Made by a program: the position numbers and the translations under genes. Shown here piece after piece: positions 41,835 to 50,558 of a stretch of DNA of 64,000 bases. Every line of letters begins with the position of its first letter. Position 1 is the stretch's first letter. The stretch is taken from NCBI GenBank assembly GCA_022800935.1, contig JAAWRH010000005.1:62001-126000 (forward strand), given 5' to 3'. This DNA is from Oscillospiraceae bacterium. GTDB taxonomy: Bacteria; Bacillota; Clostridia; Oscillospirales; Ruminococcaceae. The notes below the pieces were generated by a model that was given only the letters and a program-made list of their open reading frames with translations, did not search any database and had not been told where the DNA came from.

Positions 41835-42944
41835 ATGCGTGAAAAGGCAAGACCCAGAAAGCGCAGAAGCTGGTTTTCCATTCTGGTCTGCTTTCTGTTC
41901 CTGTTTTTGGTTCCCCTGGAGATAGGGGGACTGCGGGAGCTTTGGGATTTTTTGGAGGAGTACCAGCTTTCCCTGCCGGAGAACGCCGCCCAGAAGGGGC
42001 TGGAGCTGTTTCAAAAGCGGGAGATTGAAACCCTCTCCCGCTTTGCGGAGTACACGCCCCACCCCCTGGACCGCGTCAGCAGTCTGGACGGCTGGCTGGA
42101 AGATTACCTGGGCTTTTACGACGGGGACGCGGAGTACACCTTGATCCCCCGGACGGGCACCTCCAGTCAGAAGCGTTATGTAGTGGCCAGGGACGGCGTC
42201 AAGATTGCGGAGCTGCTGCTGACGCCCACCGCCGGGGAGACCAAACGGGGCTTTCCCCTGTGGGAGGTGAGCGATATTGACATCGCCCCGGTGTCCGGGC
42301 GCTGTGGGGTTGAGATTATCGTCCCCCAGGGGGTGGAGGTTACGGTTAACGGTATTCCACTGGATGCGGAATATTTGGTGGAAAACGCCCTCCCGGCGGA
42401 GGTATCCGGCTATCAGGAGATGCCGCCGGAGCTCCAGCCGACGGTGATGAAATACCGAGTGGAAGGACTGCTGGAGCCGCCGGAGCTGTCCGCCCGCTCC
42501 AAGGGGGACGGGAGCTGTGTAATTGAGGAAATTGACCCGGAAGGGGAAAATCTCTCCCGGTACCAGGTCACCCACTTTGCGGGGGATAGCCTGCGGGAGA
42601 CGGCGGGGCTCAAGGCGGAGTACACCGCTCAGCTTTACGCCAGATTTATCACCAAGGACGCCCAGCTGGAGGCGCTGCTCCCCTACCTGCTCCAGGGCGG
42701 GCCGCTGTACAACCAGCTGTACGGATTTTCCAACGCCTGGTACATTGACCACGATTCCTATGAATTCCAGGATTTTGAGATGAGCCGCTTTATCTTGTAT
42801 GACGGCTCCCATTTTTCCTGCGATGTGGATTTTAATTATATCATCAGGATGGGGAATCAGGTTTATGAGTACCCCAGTGCGTATACCCTGTACTTTGTGA
42901 ACAGCGCAGAGGGGTGGCAGGCGGCGGCGCTGGAAATCCGCTGA
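41835..42944 (+). CDS. Membrane-anchored extracellular protein of unknown function
   Basis: 369 residues. Strongly basic N terminus (MREKARPRKRRSW) and one membrane helix at about 12-30, the rest outside the cell. The body has alternating beta segments, including APVSGRCGVEIIVPQGVEVTVNG, a PEGA-like or carboxypeptidase-regulatory-like beta strand pair, and a C-terminal NTF2-like section (LYNQLYGFSNAWYID to the end). These are impressions only; no family was recognised. It lies in the envelope run between the NAGPA-like gene and a LURP-one-like gene. Confidence 0.72.
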   Translation: MREKARPRKRRSWFSILVCFLFLFLVPLEIGGLRELWDFLEEYQLSLPENAAQKGLELFQKREIETLSRFAEYTPHPLDRVSSLDGWLEDYLGFYDGDAEYTLIPRTGTSSQKRYVVARDGVKIAELLLTPTAGETKRGFPLWEVSDIDIAPVSGRCGVEIIVPQGVEVTVNGIPLDAEYLVENALPAEVSGYQEMPPELQPTVMKYRVEGLLEPPELSARSKGDGSCVIEEIDPEGENLSRYQVTHFAGDSLRETAGLKAEYTAQLYARFITKDAQLEALLPYLLQGGPLYNQLYGFSNAWYIDHDSYEFQDFEMSRFILYDGSHFSCDVDFNYIIRMGNQVYEYPSAYTLYFVNSAEGWQAAALEIR

Positions 42945-42982
42945 GGCTGTTTGAATTTGAGATGGAAAGGGATGATGAGCAT

Positions 42983-43456
42983 ATGAAAATGCTCTTTAAG
43001 CAGCGCTTTTTCTCCTGGCTGGACAGCTACGACATTTACGGCGAGGACGGACAGACCCTTTTTACGGTGGAGGGAAAGCTTTCTTGGGGGCACAAGCTGG
43101 AGATTTACAACAGCGCCCGCGAATACATGGGGCGAATTCAGGAGGAGGTATTCACCTTTCTGCCCCGGTTCCGGATGTATGTGGGGGAGGATTATATAGG
43201 GGACATCTGCAAGGAGTTCACCTTTTTTCGCCCTGCCTTCACGCTGGAATGTAACGGATGGCAGATTCAGGGGGATTTCCTGGAGTGGGATTATTCGATT
43301 ACCGACGGCCAGGGGAACGATGTGGCAAAGGTTTCCAAGCAGATTTGGAATTGGACCGATACTTATACTATTGAGGTATATGACCCGGTAAACGCCCTCT
43401 TTTCCCTGATGATTGTGCTGGCGATTGACGCGGCAAAATGCTCTGACGGCAAGTAA
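42983..43456 (+). CDS. LURP-one-related (Tubby-like fold) protein
   Basis: 157 residues. The pattern KQRFFSWLDSYDIYGEDGQTLFTVEGKLSWGHKLEIYN and the regular beta repeats that follow (YMGRIQEEVF, YIGDICKEF, VAKVSKQIWNWTDTYTIEV) match the LURP-one-related family, a 12-strand barrel related to Tubby and phospholipid scramblases. It has a hydrophobic C-terminal helix. Bacterial members are uncharacterised; membrane association is plausible. The ATG at 42983 is preferred; one 21 bp upstream is also open. Confidence 0.82.
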   Translation: MKMLFKQRFFSWLDSYDIYGEDGQTLFTVEGKLSWGHKLEIYNSAREYMGRIQEEVFTFLPRFRMYVGEDYIGDICKEFTFFRPAFTLECNGWQIQGDFLEWDYSITDGQGNDVAKVSKQIWNWTDTYTIEVYDPVNALFSLMIVLAIDAAKCSDGK

Positions 43457-43539
43457 AACATGAAAAGTGCCAGAGACCTGCGGATGTGGAAAAATCCGAA
43501 AAGCCTCTGGCAGATGTTTAGAGAAAGGATTGGAATATC

Positions 43540-44058
43540 ATGATATTATCCGGAAACGAAATTGCGCGGCACATAGGCAAAGAAATTGTCATAGAACCCT
43601 ATGACCCCCGCCGCCTCAACCCCAACAGCTACAATCTCTCCTTGAGCCGGGAGATGCTGGTATATGAAAACCGGGTGCTGGACATGAAATCCCCTAATCC
43701 GGCCAAACGGATTGTGATACCGGAGGAGGGACTGCAGCTGGAGCCGGGGAAGCTGTACCTGGGGCGCACCAACGAGTACACCAAAACCGAGGGCTTTGTC
43801 CCCATGCTGGAGGGCCGCTCCTCCGTGGGACGGCTGGGGCTGTTTATCCACGTCACCGCCGGGTTCGGGGACGTGGGCTTTGCGGGCTACTGGACGCTGG
43901 AGCTTTTCTGCGTTCAGCCGGTGATTGTCTACCCTGATGTGGAGATATGCCAGATTTACTATCACGATATCCACGGGGATTACGTCCCCTACAGCAGCGG
44001 CAAGTACCAGAACAATACCGGGGTTCAGCCTAGCCTGATCTATCGGGACTTTCAGTGA
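43540..44058 (+). CDS. dcd: dCTP deaminase
   Basis: 172 residues. Converts dCTP to dUTP, feeding dTMP synthesis. The family signature EGRSSVGRLGLFIHVTAGFGDVGF begins near residue 90, followed by the YWTLELF strand. N-terminal NPNSYNLSL and the C-terminal NTGVQPSLIYRDF tail match dCTP deaminases. Slightly shorter than E. coli Dcd. A bifunctional deaminase/diphosphatase cannot be ruled out by eye. AGAAAGGAT precedes the ATG. A GCCAGAG/CTCTGGC pairing lies in the 84-bp gap upstream. Confidence 0.92.
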   Translation: MILSGNEIARHIGKEIVIEPYDPRRLNPNSYNLSLSREMLVYENRVLDMKSPNPAKRIVIPEEGLQLEPGKLYLGRTNEYTKTEGFVPMLEGRSSVGRLGLFIHVTAGFGDVGFAGYWTLELFCVQPVIVYPDVEICQIYYHDIHGDYVPYSSGKYQNNTGVQPSLIYRDFQ

Positions 44059-44096
44059 GCGCCTGGGTCAGGGGGTTTAGGTGGTTCTGGATGGTT

Positions 44097-44504
44097 TTAG
44101 GTAGTCTTGTAAAATTCCGTTTTGCATTTTGGGCAGCTTACCTTCAGCTTTCCCTTGCCCCTGGGCAGGCGGAGGGTCTGCTTGCAGCTGGGGCATTTCA
44201 GATAGACGTGGGTCTTCCGGTCCCGGAAGCGGTGGTACAGTTTCTGAAAAAATCCCCCGATTTTGCGGTAGAACGGCCCGAATATCTGGACAAATTTCGC
44301 GTTCTCCGCCATGCGCCTGTCAATCCTCCGGGAAAAGTTCCGCAGGATGAAGATGAGGAACAGAAGGTCGGACAGCAGATAAATCACAGGCGCCTTTACC
44401 GCCAGCCCGATAATCCCCAGCAGGATCATGAGGATCAAAAGGGCGAAGGACAATTCGTCAGTCCTGAAGTATCTGCCTGCCAGGAACCTTTTCAGCCACT
44501 CCAT
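44097..44504 (-). CDS. Small membrane protein with a C-terminal zinc ribbon
   Basis: 135 residues. Two hydrophobic segments at about 18-36 and 40-55, a basic linker, then a zinc ribbon with CPSCKQTLRLPRGKGK and SCPKCKTEF (two CxxC pairs about 20 residues apart). The arrangement is common in uncharacterised Clostridia proteins; the ribbon should be cytosolic. It is convergent with dcd and has its own promoter at 44547-44574. No function can be assigned. Confidence 0.75.
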   Translation of the reverse strand: MEWLKRFLAGRYFRTDELSFALLILMILLGIIGLAVKAPVIYLLSDLLFLIFILRNFSRRIDRRMAENAKFVQIFGPFYRKIGGFFQKLYHRFRDRKTHVYLKCPSCKQTLRLPRGKGKLKVSCPKCKTEFYKTT

Positions 44505-44546
44505 AATGTATCCAGCCTTTCGTCAATTTATTTTGGTTTAAGAAAT

Positions 44547-44574
44547 ATTATACCACATTTTTCGCGTTTGAAAA
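44547..44574 (-). promoter_or_regulatory. Probable promoter of the zinc-ribbon membrane protein
   Basis: On the minus strand TTTTCA (44569-44574), 16-bp spacer, TATAAT (44547-44552), about 40 nt before the ATG. Confidence 0.55.
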
Positions 44575-44706
44575 GAGGTTTTATCATCTTTATGCGGAAT
44601 TTTACCGGTTCAGAAACAACCTTAACGGTTTTTTCAAAAATGTTTCCCAAAAATTTCATTCTTCCACTTTTTTTATCCATTTCCTTGGTGTATAATAGGT
44701 AACGTA

Positions 44707-44732
44707 AGCTTTGAGCTTTGAGCTTTGAGCTT
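44707..44732 (+). repeat. Heptanucleotide tandem repeat in a 5' leader
   Basis: AGCTTTG three times (44707-44727) plus AGCTT. It follows a TATAAT at 44691-44696 that lacks a good -35, so the repeat would lie at the very start of the transcript of the gene at 44793. Confidence 0.85.
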
Positions 44733-44792
44733 GGGGAAAAAACACCTATCCCGCTTACCATTCACAAAAAAAGACAAAGAAGGTTATTTCAT

Positions 44793-45932
44793 ATGTCAAG
44801 TCCGCAGCGCCGGAAAGGAAGCAGGTCCCAGAAGAATCCTCCTGTCCGCCGGCATAATTATGCTGATATACGCCCCAAAAAGAAAAAAACAAGTTTGGCT
44901 GTCCCCATTTTGATTCTCTTTGTTCTGGCGCTAGTTATTTCCCTGATCGCCGCTGCCGCCTGGCAGAAGCTTCAGGATTCTGCTTCCTCCTCCAATACCT
45001 CCAGTGGCATTCCCACCCCGCCCCCCTCCGCGGTCCGCACCGGGGACGGTCCCGCCTCTCCCTCCTCCATCCCCTCGATGAAGGCGGGGTACAGCCAGTC
45101 CTCCCCGGAGAGCGCGCCGGATGGCGAAGGGGATGCCCAGTCGGGGGAATCCTCCCAGTCCGGGGACAGCTCTGGGGAGAGCTCCTCCCAGAGCACGCCG
45201 GGGGGGGACGCTGTTTCCACTGTCACCTTTGGCGCGGCGGTGCCTCCCTCCGCCAAGGTTTCCGAATCCTATTTTGACGACGCGCTGTTTATCGGGGACT
45301 CCATTACAACGGGAATTACCGGCTATGGAATTCTGAATAATGCAACGGTCCTTGCCAGCAAAGGGGTGAATCCCTCCTCCCTGCTGAACAACAAGGTGGA
45401 GCTGCCGGACGGTAGTAAGGAAAATCTGCTGGACCTGGCCAAGGAGGAGAATCCGAAAAAAATCTACATTCATATTGGCGCCAATGGCGTGGCGTTTATC
45501 GGGAAGGAAACCTTTATCAGTCTGTATGCCCAGAGCATTCAGCGGCTGAAGGAGGATCACCCGGACGCAATCATATATGTCCAGTCCATTTTCCCGGTGA
45601 CAAAGGCCAAAGCTGATGCCGAGCCCCTGTACAGCAACGATAAAATTGACGCTTATAATCTGGCAATTATGGAGATGACCAAGGAGCAGGAGGTGTATTA
45701 CCTCAATGTGGCGGAGGTGCTGAAGGGGCCGGACGGAGCCCTCCCCAACGAGGTAAGTCCAGCGGATGGAATGCACTTTGGCCCGACCACCTACCGGGTG
45801 TGGATGGATTATCTCCTCAGCCATGTGGTGGACGCGGAGGATTACCCCCAGGAGTCGTCCGGGGTTGAATCCACCCCCAGCGGGTCCTCCTCCGAGAGCC
45901 AGGAGCCGTCCTCCTCCAGCGCCTCCGGCTGA
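44793..45932 (+). CDS. Membrane-anchored SGNH/GDSL hydrolase
   Basis: 379 residues. Basic N terminus, one membrane helix at about 33-55, a long Ser/Pro-rich outer linker (about 60-160), then an SGNH domain: block I FIGDSITTGI with the nucleophile Ser, block III-like HIGANG, block V DGMHFG with Asp and His. The C terminus is again Ser-rich. Related proteins deacetylate peptidoglycan or surface sugars. The block III Asn motif is atypical (GANG). A longer upstream reading frame exists, but the ATG at 44793 behind AAGAAGG gives the natural basic N terminus. Confidence 0.83.
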   Translation: MSSPQRRKGSRSQKNPPVRRHNYADIRPKKKKTSLAVPILILFVLALVISLIAAAAWQKLQDSASSSNTSSGIPTPPPSAVRTGDGPASPSSIPSMKAGYSQSSPESAPDGEGDAQSGESSQSGDSSGESSSQSTPGGDAVSTVTFGAAVPPSAKVSESYFDDALFIGDSITTGITGYGILNNATVLASKGVNPSSLLNNKVELPDGSKENLLDLAKEENPKKIYIHIGANGVAFIGKETFISLYAQSIQRLKEDHPDAIIYVQSIFPVTKAKADAEPLYSNDKIDAYNLAIMEMTKEQEVYYLNVAEVLKGPDGALPNEVSPADGMHFGPTTYRVWMDYLLSHVVDAEDYPQESSGVESTPSGSSSESQEPSSSSASG

Positions 45933-45971
45933 CGCGCCGGTTAATGTAAAAAACGAAAGGAACGATAAGAT

Positions 45972-46445
45972 ATGAAAATACTGCGCAGGGGGCTTCTACT
46001 CCTGATGGTTTTGCTGGTGGTCTGCGGGTGCAGCCGGGACGCCGGGGAGAAGGATATTCCCCTTTCGGATATCTCCGCAAAGCTGATGAGCGATTTGACC
46101 TGGGTTGACGGGCCGCTGTATCAGATTAACGAAACGGCCATTTCCAATAACTACAGCTTTGGCGAGCTTGGCTTGGAGGGCTGCGAGGCATACCTGGCCG
46201 CCACCGGCGCCACCGCGGAGGAGATTATGGTGCTCAAGCTCACCGACAAAAAGGACCTTTCCGACGCGGAGGCGGCGCTGCAAAAGCGGGTGGAAAGCCA
46301 GAAAAAGCAGTTTGAAAACTATGTCCCCGCAGAGGTGTACAAGCTGGAAAACGCAGTCATCGCCAACCATGGGCGGTATGTGGCCCTTATCGTCTGCGAC
46401 GAGTTTGACAAGGCGGGCGAGGTCTTTGAAAGCTGCTTTCAGTGA
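45972..46445 (+). CDS. DUF4358 lipoprotein
   Basis: 157 residues. Signal peptide with lipobox VVCGC; the lipid-bearing Cys is about residue 20. The mature part carries the DUF4358 pattern (SDISAKLM, GATAEEIMVLKLTDKKDLSDAEAALQKRVESQKKQFENY, NHGRYVALIVCD). Widespread in Clostridia, unknown function, outside the membrane. It begins 39 bp after the SGNH gene behind GAAAGGA and is followed by a small membrane protein; the three may form one operon. Confidence 0.87.
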   Translation: MKILRRGLLLLMVLLVVCGCSRDAGEKDIPLSDISAKLMSDLTWVDGPLYQINETAISNNYSFGELGLEGCEAYLAATGATAEEIMVLKLTDKKDLSDAEAALQKRVESQKKQFENYVPAEVYKLENAVIANHGRYVALIVCDEFDKAGEVFESCFQ

Positions 46446-46524
46446 CAGCCGGGCCTGCTGATTCCGCTGTCCTGAACAAAGCTTTGACATATTCTCATGG
46501 CCTGGAAGGAGGTATGGGGCGGAT

Positions 46525-46878
46525 ATGCTGATGGAATCCTGGGCAATCATTGTCCTGCTGTTGATGATGGCGGGAATTTTCTCCCACCGCAAGAAGATGA
46601 ACTATGCGGTTATGACCCTGCCCCTGGGAATCGTTCCCTTCTCCAGGGTTTGCAGCGGTCCCCTTGCCTCGGCGGTCCGGGGCCTGGGGGTTTCGCTGGC
46701 AGCGCCCTATCTGAGGTGCGCCGTGATAGGGGTTGGCCTTGCTGCGGCGTGCGTTCTGTTTTGGGTGTTTTCCAAAAGGGCGTCCACGCTGCGCTCCAGA
46801 AGGGGATATGTCATTGTGTGCAGCGCCTTTTCCGTGTGCCTTGCGCTGGTCTTTATGGGGGACGTGCTCATCCTTTAA
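46525..46878 (+). CDS. Small integral membrane protein of unknown function
   Basis: 117 residues with four likely membrane helices (about 5-20, 28-50, 58-82, 92-115) and very short loops. No motif recognised. AGGAGG lies about 12 nt before the ATG. It lies downstream of the DUF4358 lipoprotein, so a joint envelope role is possible but unsupported by any motif. Confidence 0.65.
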   Translation: MLMESWAIIVLLLMMAGIFSHRKKMNYAVMTLPLGIVPFSRVCSGPLASAVRGLGVSLAAPYLRCAVIGVGLAAACVLFWVFSKRASTLRSRRGYVIVCSAFSVCLALVFMGDVLIL

Positions 46879-46916
46879 GGGGCCCGTCCCCTTCCCTGTA
46901 TCCCTGTTTTTGAGCT

Positions 46917-48476
46917 TTGGAAAAGAGGAGAGGTTTTATTAAAAGGTTATTTCGCTTCCTGTTCAGCAGGACCTTTATCGTCAGCCTTTCGCTGATAATG
47001 CAGTTAAGCGGTTTTGTTATCATTATATGGCGCTTTTCCACCAGCTTTTTTTATTTTCATCTGTTTTTTGTCGTACTCAGCCTGACAGTGGTGTTCTATA
47101 TCCTAAACGACAACCGGATTAATCCGGCCTATAAGCTGGCGTGGATCATTCCCATCCTCCTGGCGCCGATTTTTGGCGGTTTCTTTTATCTGACCATAGG
47201 CAAAACCTCCACCAACCGCCGGTTCCACAACAAGCTGATGTTCATTGACAGGCGGACACGGCAGGAGCTGCACCAGGACAAGCTGGTGATGGACAGCCTG
47301 GAGCAGAAATCCCATGACGCGGCCAGGCAGGCGGCCTATTTGCAGAAGTACGCCCATTTTCCCACCTGCCGCAATACCACCGCCCAATATCTCTCCCCTG
47401 GGGAGAGCTTTTTCGACTGCCTGAAAAGGGAGCTGGAGCAGGCGAAGCACTATATCTTCCTGGAGTTTTTCATCATTGAAGGCGGCCGGATGTGGGGGGA
47501 TATTCTGGAGATTCTCCGGCGCAAGGCGTCGGAGGGGGTGGATGTGCGGCTGATCTACGACGATGTGGGGTGCCTCCACACCCTGCCCTATAAATACGAC
47601 CAGACGATGAGGCGGATGGGGATAAAATGCAGTATCTTCAATCCCTTCCGCCCGGTGCTTTCCTCCAGCCTGAACAACCGGGACCACCGGAAAATTGTGG
47701 TGATAGACGGACATACCGCCTTTACCGGTGGGGTGAACCTTGCGGACGAATACATCAACCAGTACGAAAAGCACGGCCACTGGAAGGACGCGGGGATCCT
47801 GCTCAAGGGGGATGCGGTGTGGAATTTTACCATCATGTTCCTGACCATGTGGAACTTTTTGAACACCACTGAGGACAACTACCAAAAGTATCTGCCCCAT
47901 GTCCACCATTCGGGCAGCTTTGACGAGGACGGATATATCACCCCCTACTGCGACAGCCCCATCGACGGGGAGCCAGTGGGAGAGCAGGTTTACCTCAACG
48001 CCATTTCCAGGGCGCGGAAATCCATCTGCATTGAAACGCCCTATCTGATTATGGACAACGCCACACTGACCGCCCTGCGGCTGGCGGCAAAAAGCGGGGT
48101 GGATGTGCGGATTATCACCCCCGGAATCCCGGACAAGTGGTATGTTCACACCATGACGCGGGCCCACTACTCCCAGCTTTTGGAATGTGGGGTGCGTATT
48201 TATGAATACACCCCTGGGTTTATCCACTCCAAGGTGGTGCTGGTGGATGATGTGTTTGGGGTGGTAGGGACCATTAACCTGGATTACCGCAGCCTGTACC
48301 TCCACTTTGAATGCGCGGTGTGGATGTACAAGACCCAGGCGGTGCTGGACGCCAAGAGGGATTTTGTGGAGACGATGGCCCTTTGCCGGGAAATCACCAT
48401 GGAGGACTGCCGGGCGGTGAAGTGGCCGGTGCGGTTTATCCGGATGGCGATGAGGGTGTTTGCTCCGCTGATGTAG
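46917..48476 (+). CDS. cls: Cardiolipin synthase
   Basis: 519 residues. Joins two phosphatidylglycerol molecules to cardiolipin and glycerol at the membrane. Two N-terminal helices (about 18-38 and 42-62), then two phospholipase-D HKD motifs: NNRDHRKIVVIDGHTAFTGG near 258 and FIHSKVVLVDDVFGVVGTIN near 438. The start is unclear: no ATG precedes the first helix. The TTG at 46917 lacks a ribosome site, while GAGGAGAGG lies 4 nt before an ATT at 46938, which would give a normal IKRLFRFLF N terminus. Coordinates use the TTG. Confidence 0.93.
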   Translation: MEKRRGFIKRLFRFLFSRTFIVSLSLIMQLSGFVIIIWRFSTSFFYFHLFFVVLSLTVVFYILNDNRINPAYKLAWIIPILLAPIFGGFFYLTIGKTSTNRRFHNKLMFIDRRTRQELHQDKLVMDSLEQKSHDAARQAAYLQKYAHFPTCRNTTAQYLSPGESFFDCLKRELEQAKHYIFLEFFIIEGGRMWGDILEILRRKASEGVDVRLIYDDVGCLHTLPYKYDQTMRRMGIKCSIFNPFRPVLSSSLNNRDHRKIVVIDGHTAFTGGVNLADEYINQYEKHGHWKDAGILLKGDAVWNFTIMFLTMWNFLNTTEDNYQKYLPHVHHSGSFDEDGYITPYCDSPIDGEPVGEQVYLNAISRARKSICIETPYLIMDNATLTALRLAAKSGVDVRIITPGIPDKWYVHTMTRAHYSQLLECGVRIYEYTPGFIHSKVVLVDDVFGVVGTINLDYRSLYLHFECAVWMYKTQAVLDAKRDFVETMALCREITMEDCRAVKWPVRFIRMAMRVFAPLM

Positions 48477-48499
48477 AGTTTTGTTGTACTAAGCCGGGT

Positions 48500-48533
48500 A
48501 GGCCTCGCGAAAGGCGGGGCCTGTTCGTTTTTT
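48500..48533 (+). terminator. Rho-independent terminator of cls
   Basis: AGGCCTCGC / GCGGGGCCT stem (one G-U pair) with a 5-nt loop, followed by GTTCGTTTTTT. Confidence 0.85.
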
Positions 48534-48656
48534 GGAGAGAATTTGAAAAAATTCATAGAATCGATATGAATTTACCCAAAATCGATGATATACTGAAAAA
48601 TACAAAATTGAATTATTCTATTTTATAATAAAAACCAGTAAGGGAGATGATTGCAG

Positions 48657-49094
48657 ATGATAAAGCTCTCCGAAATAATGCTTTTTTCGGATAATTTTGT
48701 CCAGGCCTATGAAAAAATGTGTCAGCTGCTGTGCCGGGAGTTTCAGATTCCTCAGACGGCCTTTGACATTTTGATGTTTCTCTCCAACAATCCCCAGTAC
48801 CATACTGCCAGCGACATTGTTCATCTGAGAAAGATAAAGCCCAACCTGGTGTCCTTCCATGTGGAAAAGCTGGTGCGGGAGGGGCTGCTGGAGCGGCGTT
48901 CCCTGCCAGATGACCGGAGAAAGGTGATGCTGTACTGCACCCCCAGGGCGGAGACGATTGCCACAAGAGGAAGGAAGATACAGCAGGAGTTCTTCCATGC
49001 CGTTACGGCGGATATCAGCGAGGAGGACCTGCGTATCTGTATGAATACCATCAACCGGATAGGCGGCAACGCAGAAAAACTCAATCAGAAATAA
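48657..49094 (+). CDS. MarR-family transcriptional regulator
   Basis: 145 residues. Winged-helix core: TAFDILMFLSNNPQYHTASDIVHLRKIKPNLVSFHVEKLVREGLLERRSLPDDRRKVMLYCT is a textbook MarR helix-turn-helix and wing, including the DDRR wing motif. N- and C-terminal helices form the dimer. AGGGAGATGA precedes the ATG at 48657; a TTG two codons earlier is also possible. The 15-bp gap to the transporter gene suggests it controls that gene and itself. The ligand is unknown. Confidence 0.9.
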   Translation: MIKLSEIMLFSDNFVQAYEKMCQLLCREFQIPQTAFDILMFLSNNPQYHTASDIVHLRKIKPNLVSFHVEKLVREGLLERRSLPDDRRKVMLYCTPRAETIATRGRKIQQEFFHAVTADISEEDLRICMNTINRIGGNAEKLNQK

Positions 49095-49109
49095 AGGAGC
49101 TGTTAAAGG

Positions 49110-49892
49110 ATGATTTCTATCTTGTGGACGGTAGCGGTTACATTTTTTGCGGGCATGGGGGCCGGACTGGGAACGGGGTTTGCGGGGATGAGCGCGGCGG
49201 CGGTGATCAGCCCTATGCTTATCACCTTCCTGGATATGGAGCCCTATCTGGCGGTGGGGATTGCCCTGGCCTCCGACGTTCTGGCCAGCGCGGTTTCCGC
49301 CTATACCTATGGAAAAAACAAGAACCTGGATATCAAAAACGGGCTTATCATGATGCTCAGCGTGCTGGCCTTTACGGTGGTGGGGAGCTATGTCTCCAGC
49401 CTGCTGCCCGCCCAGACCATGGGCGGATTCTCGGTTTTCATGACCTTCCTGCTGGGCATTAAGTTCATTGTCAAGCCCGTCATGACCACCAAGGAGGATA
49501 TGCAGGCGGTTGACCCGAAAAAGCGGGTGATCCAGTCGATTGTCTGCGGGATTCTGATTGGCTTTATCTGTGGCTTTATTGGCGCGGGGGGCGGCATGAT
49601 GATGCTGCTCATCCTCACCAGCGTTCTGGGGTATGAGCTGAAAACCGCAGTGGGGACCAGCGTTTTTATCATGGCGTTTACCGCCTTTACGGGATCGGTT
49701 TCCCATTTTGTCATCGGCGGTATGCCGGATATCCCCATCATGGTCCTGTGTATTGTGTTTACGCTGCTCTGGGCGCGGATTGCCGCGAAGTTCGCCAATA
49801 AAGCCTCCCCCAAAACCCTGAACCGGGCGACGGGCGTTGTGCTGGTGGTATTGGGCGCGGTAGTGATGCTGTTTAATTTGTTTGGAAAATAA
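49110..49892 (+). CDS. TauE/SafE-family sulfite exporter-like permease
   Basis: 260 residues with about eight membrane helices in two repeats (GMGAGLGTGFAGMSAAAVISPML in the first, GFICGFIGAGGGMMMLLIL in the second), the hallmark of TauE/SafE anion permeases. The family exports sulfite, sulfoacetate or other organosulfur anions; the substrate here is not determined. Cotranscribed with the MarR gene, so a MarR-sensed anion is a fair guess. Confidence 0.87.
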   Translation: MISILWTVAVTFFAGMGAGLGTGFAGMSAAAVISPMLITFLDMEPYLAVGIALASDVLASAVSAYTYGKNKNLDIKNGLIMMLSVLAFTVVGSYVSSLLPAQTMGGFSVFMTFLLGIKFIVKPVMTTKEDMQAVDPKKRVIQSIVCGILIGFICGFIGAGGGMMMLLILTSVLGYELKTAVGTSVFIMAFTAFTGSVSHFVIGGMPDIPIMVLCIVFTLLWARIAAKFANKASPKTLNRATGVVLVVLGAVVMLFNLFGK

Positions 49893-49933
49893 ATCATAAG
49901 GGAATTTCTTGATTTTTCCTTGCATGGCTGCCC

Positions 49934-49962
49934 TTGACAGAGTAAAATAAGAGTGATATTTT
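49934..49962 (+). promoter_or_regulatory. Promoter of the VOC gene
   Basis: TTGACA (49934-49939), 17-bp spacer, TATTTT (49957-49962), weak -10. Confidence 0.65.
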
Positions 49963-49986
49963 CCGTAAAGAAAAGGAGGATTTACC

Positions 49987-50373
49987 ATGACCAAATTTAC
50001 CTGCGTCCACAACAATTTCAACGTCCTGGACCTGGAGAAAAGTGTCGCCTTTTATCAGGAGGCCCTGGGCCTGCATGTCATCCGGCAGCGGACCGCGGAG
50101 GACGGCAGCTTTATCCTGACCTTTATGGGGGACGATACCTCATCCCATCAGGTGGAGCTGACCTGGCTGCGGGACCGGAAGGAGCCCTATGACCTGGGGG
50201 ACAACGAGATACACCTGGCCTATATGGCCCAGGACATTGACGAGGCCCACAGGCACCATGAGCAGATGGGGTGCATCTGCTTTGAAAACCCCGGCATGGG
50301 CATTTACTTCATTGAGGACCCGGACGGGTACTGGATCGAGATTGTCCCTGACCGCTCCAAGCAGGGCAAGTAA
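49987..50373 (+). CDS. VOC-family protein, glyoxalase I-like
   Basis: 128 residues, one glyoxalase/bleomycin-resistance fold with two beta-alpha-beta3 modules. NVLDLEKSVAFYQEALGLHVIRQR opens the first; HLAYMAQDIDEAHRHHEQMG and YFIEDPDGYWIEIVPD close the second. His/Glu metal positions fit lactoylglutathione lyase (His near residue 8, Glu near 58, His near 76, Glu near 119), so a role in methylglyoxal removal is likely but not proven. AAAGGAGG precedes the ATG. Single-gene unit. Confidence 0.88.
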   Translation: MTKFTCVHNNFNVLDLEKSVAFYQEALGLHVIRQRTAEDGSFILTFMGDDTSSHQVELTWLRDRKEPYDLGDNEIHLAYMAQDIDEAHRHHEQMGCICFENPGMGIYFIEDPDGYWIEIVPDRSKQGK

Positions 50374-50391
50374 GACTGCCCTTCGACCGGG

Positions 50392-50437
50392 AAAAGCTCT
50401 TCCAATCGGATGGATGCCGTTTTGGGAGGGCTTTTTT
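50392..50437 (+). terminator. Rho-independent terminator
   Basis: AAAAGCTCTTCC pairs with GGGAGGGCTTTT through two G-U pairs; a run of six T is included in and follows the 3' arm. Confidence 0.75.
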
Positions 50438-50472
50438 GTTTGTCATTATTTTTCCTTTGTATCGAAATATGG

Positions 50473-50501
50473 TTTACATCCGGTCGAATCCGTTGTAAAA
50501 T
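50473..50501 (+). promoter_or_regulatory. Promoter of the DUF815 ATPase gene
   Basis: TTTACA (50473-50478), 17-bp spacer, TAAAAT (50496-50501), about 55 nt before the ATG. Confidence 0.65.
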
Positions 50502-50558
50502 AGGGAGAGCCCGTTCCATCCAGGGCCAAATTTGCTATAACAAGGAGCCAATCAGAAT

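Noticed and set aside
43468-43513. GCCAGAG/CTCTGGC pairing ahead of dcd as an attenuator
   Set aside because: Seven-base arms, wide loop and no T run; could be chance.
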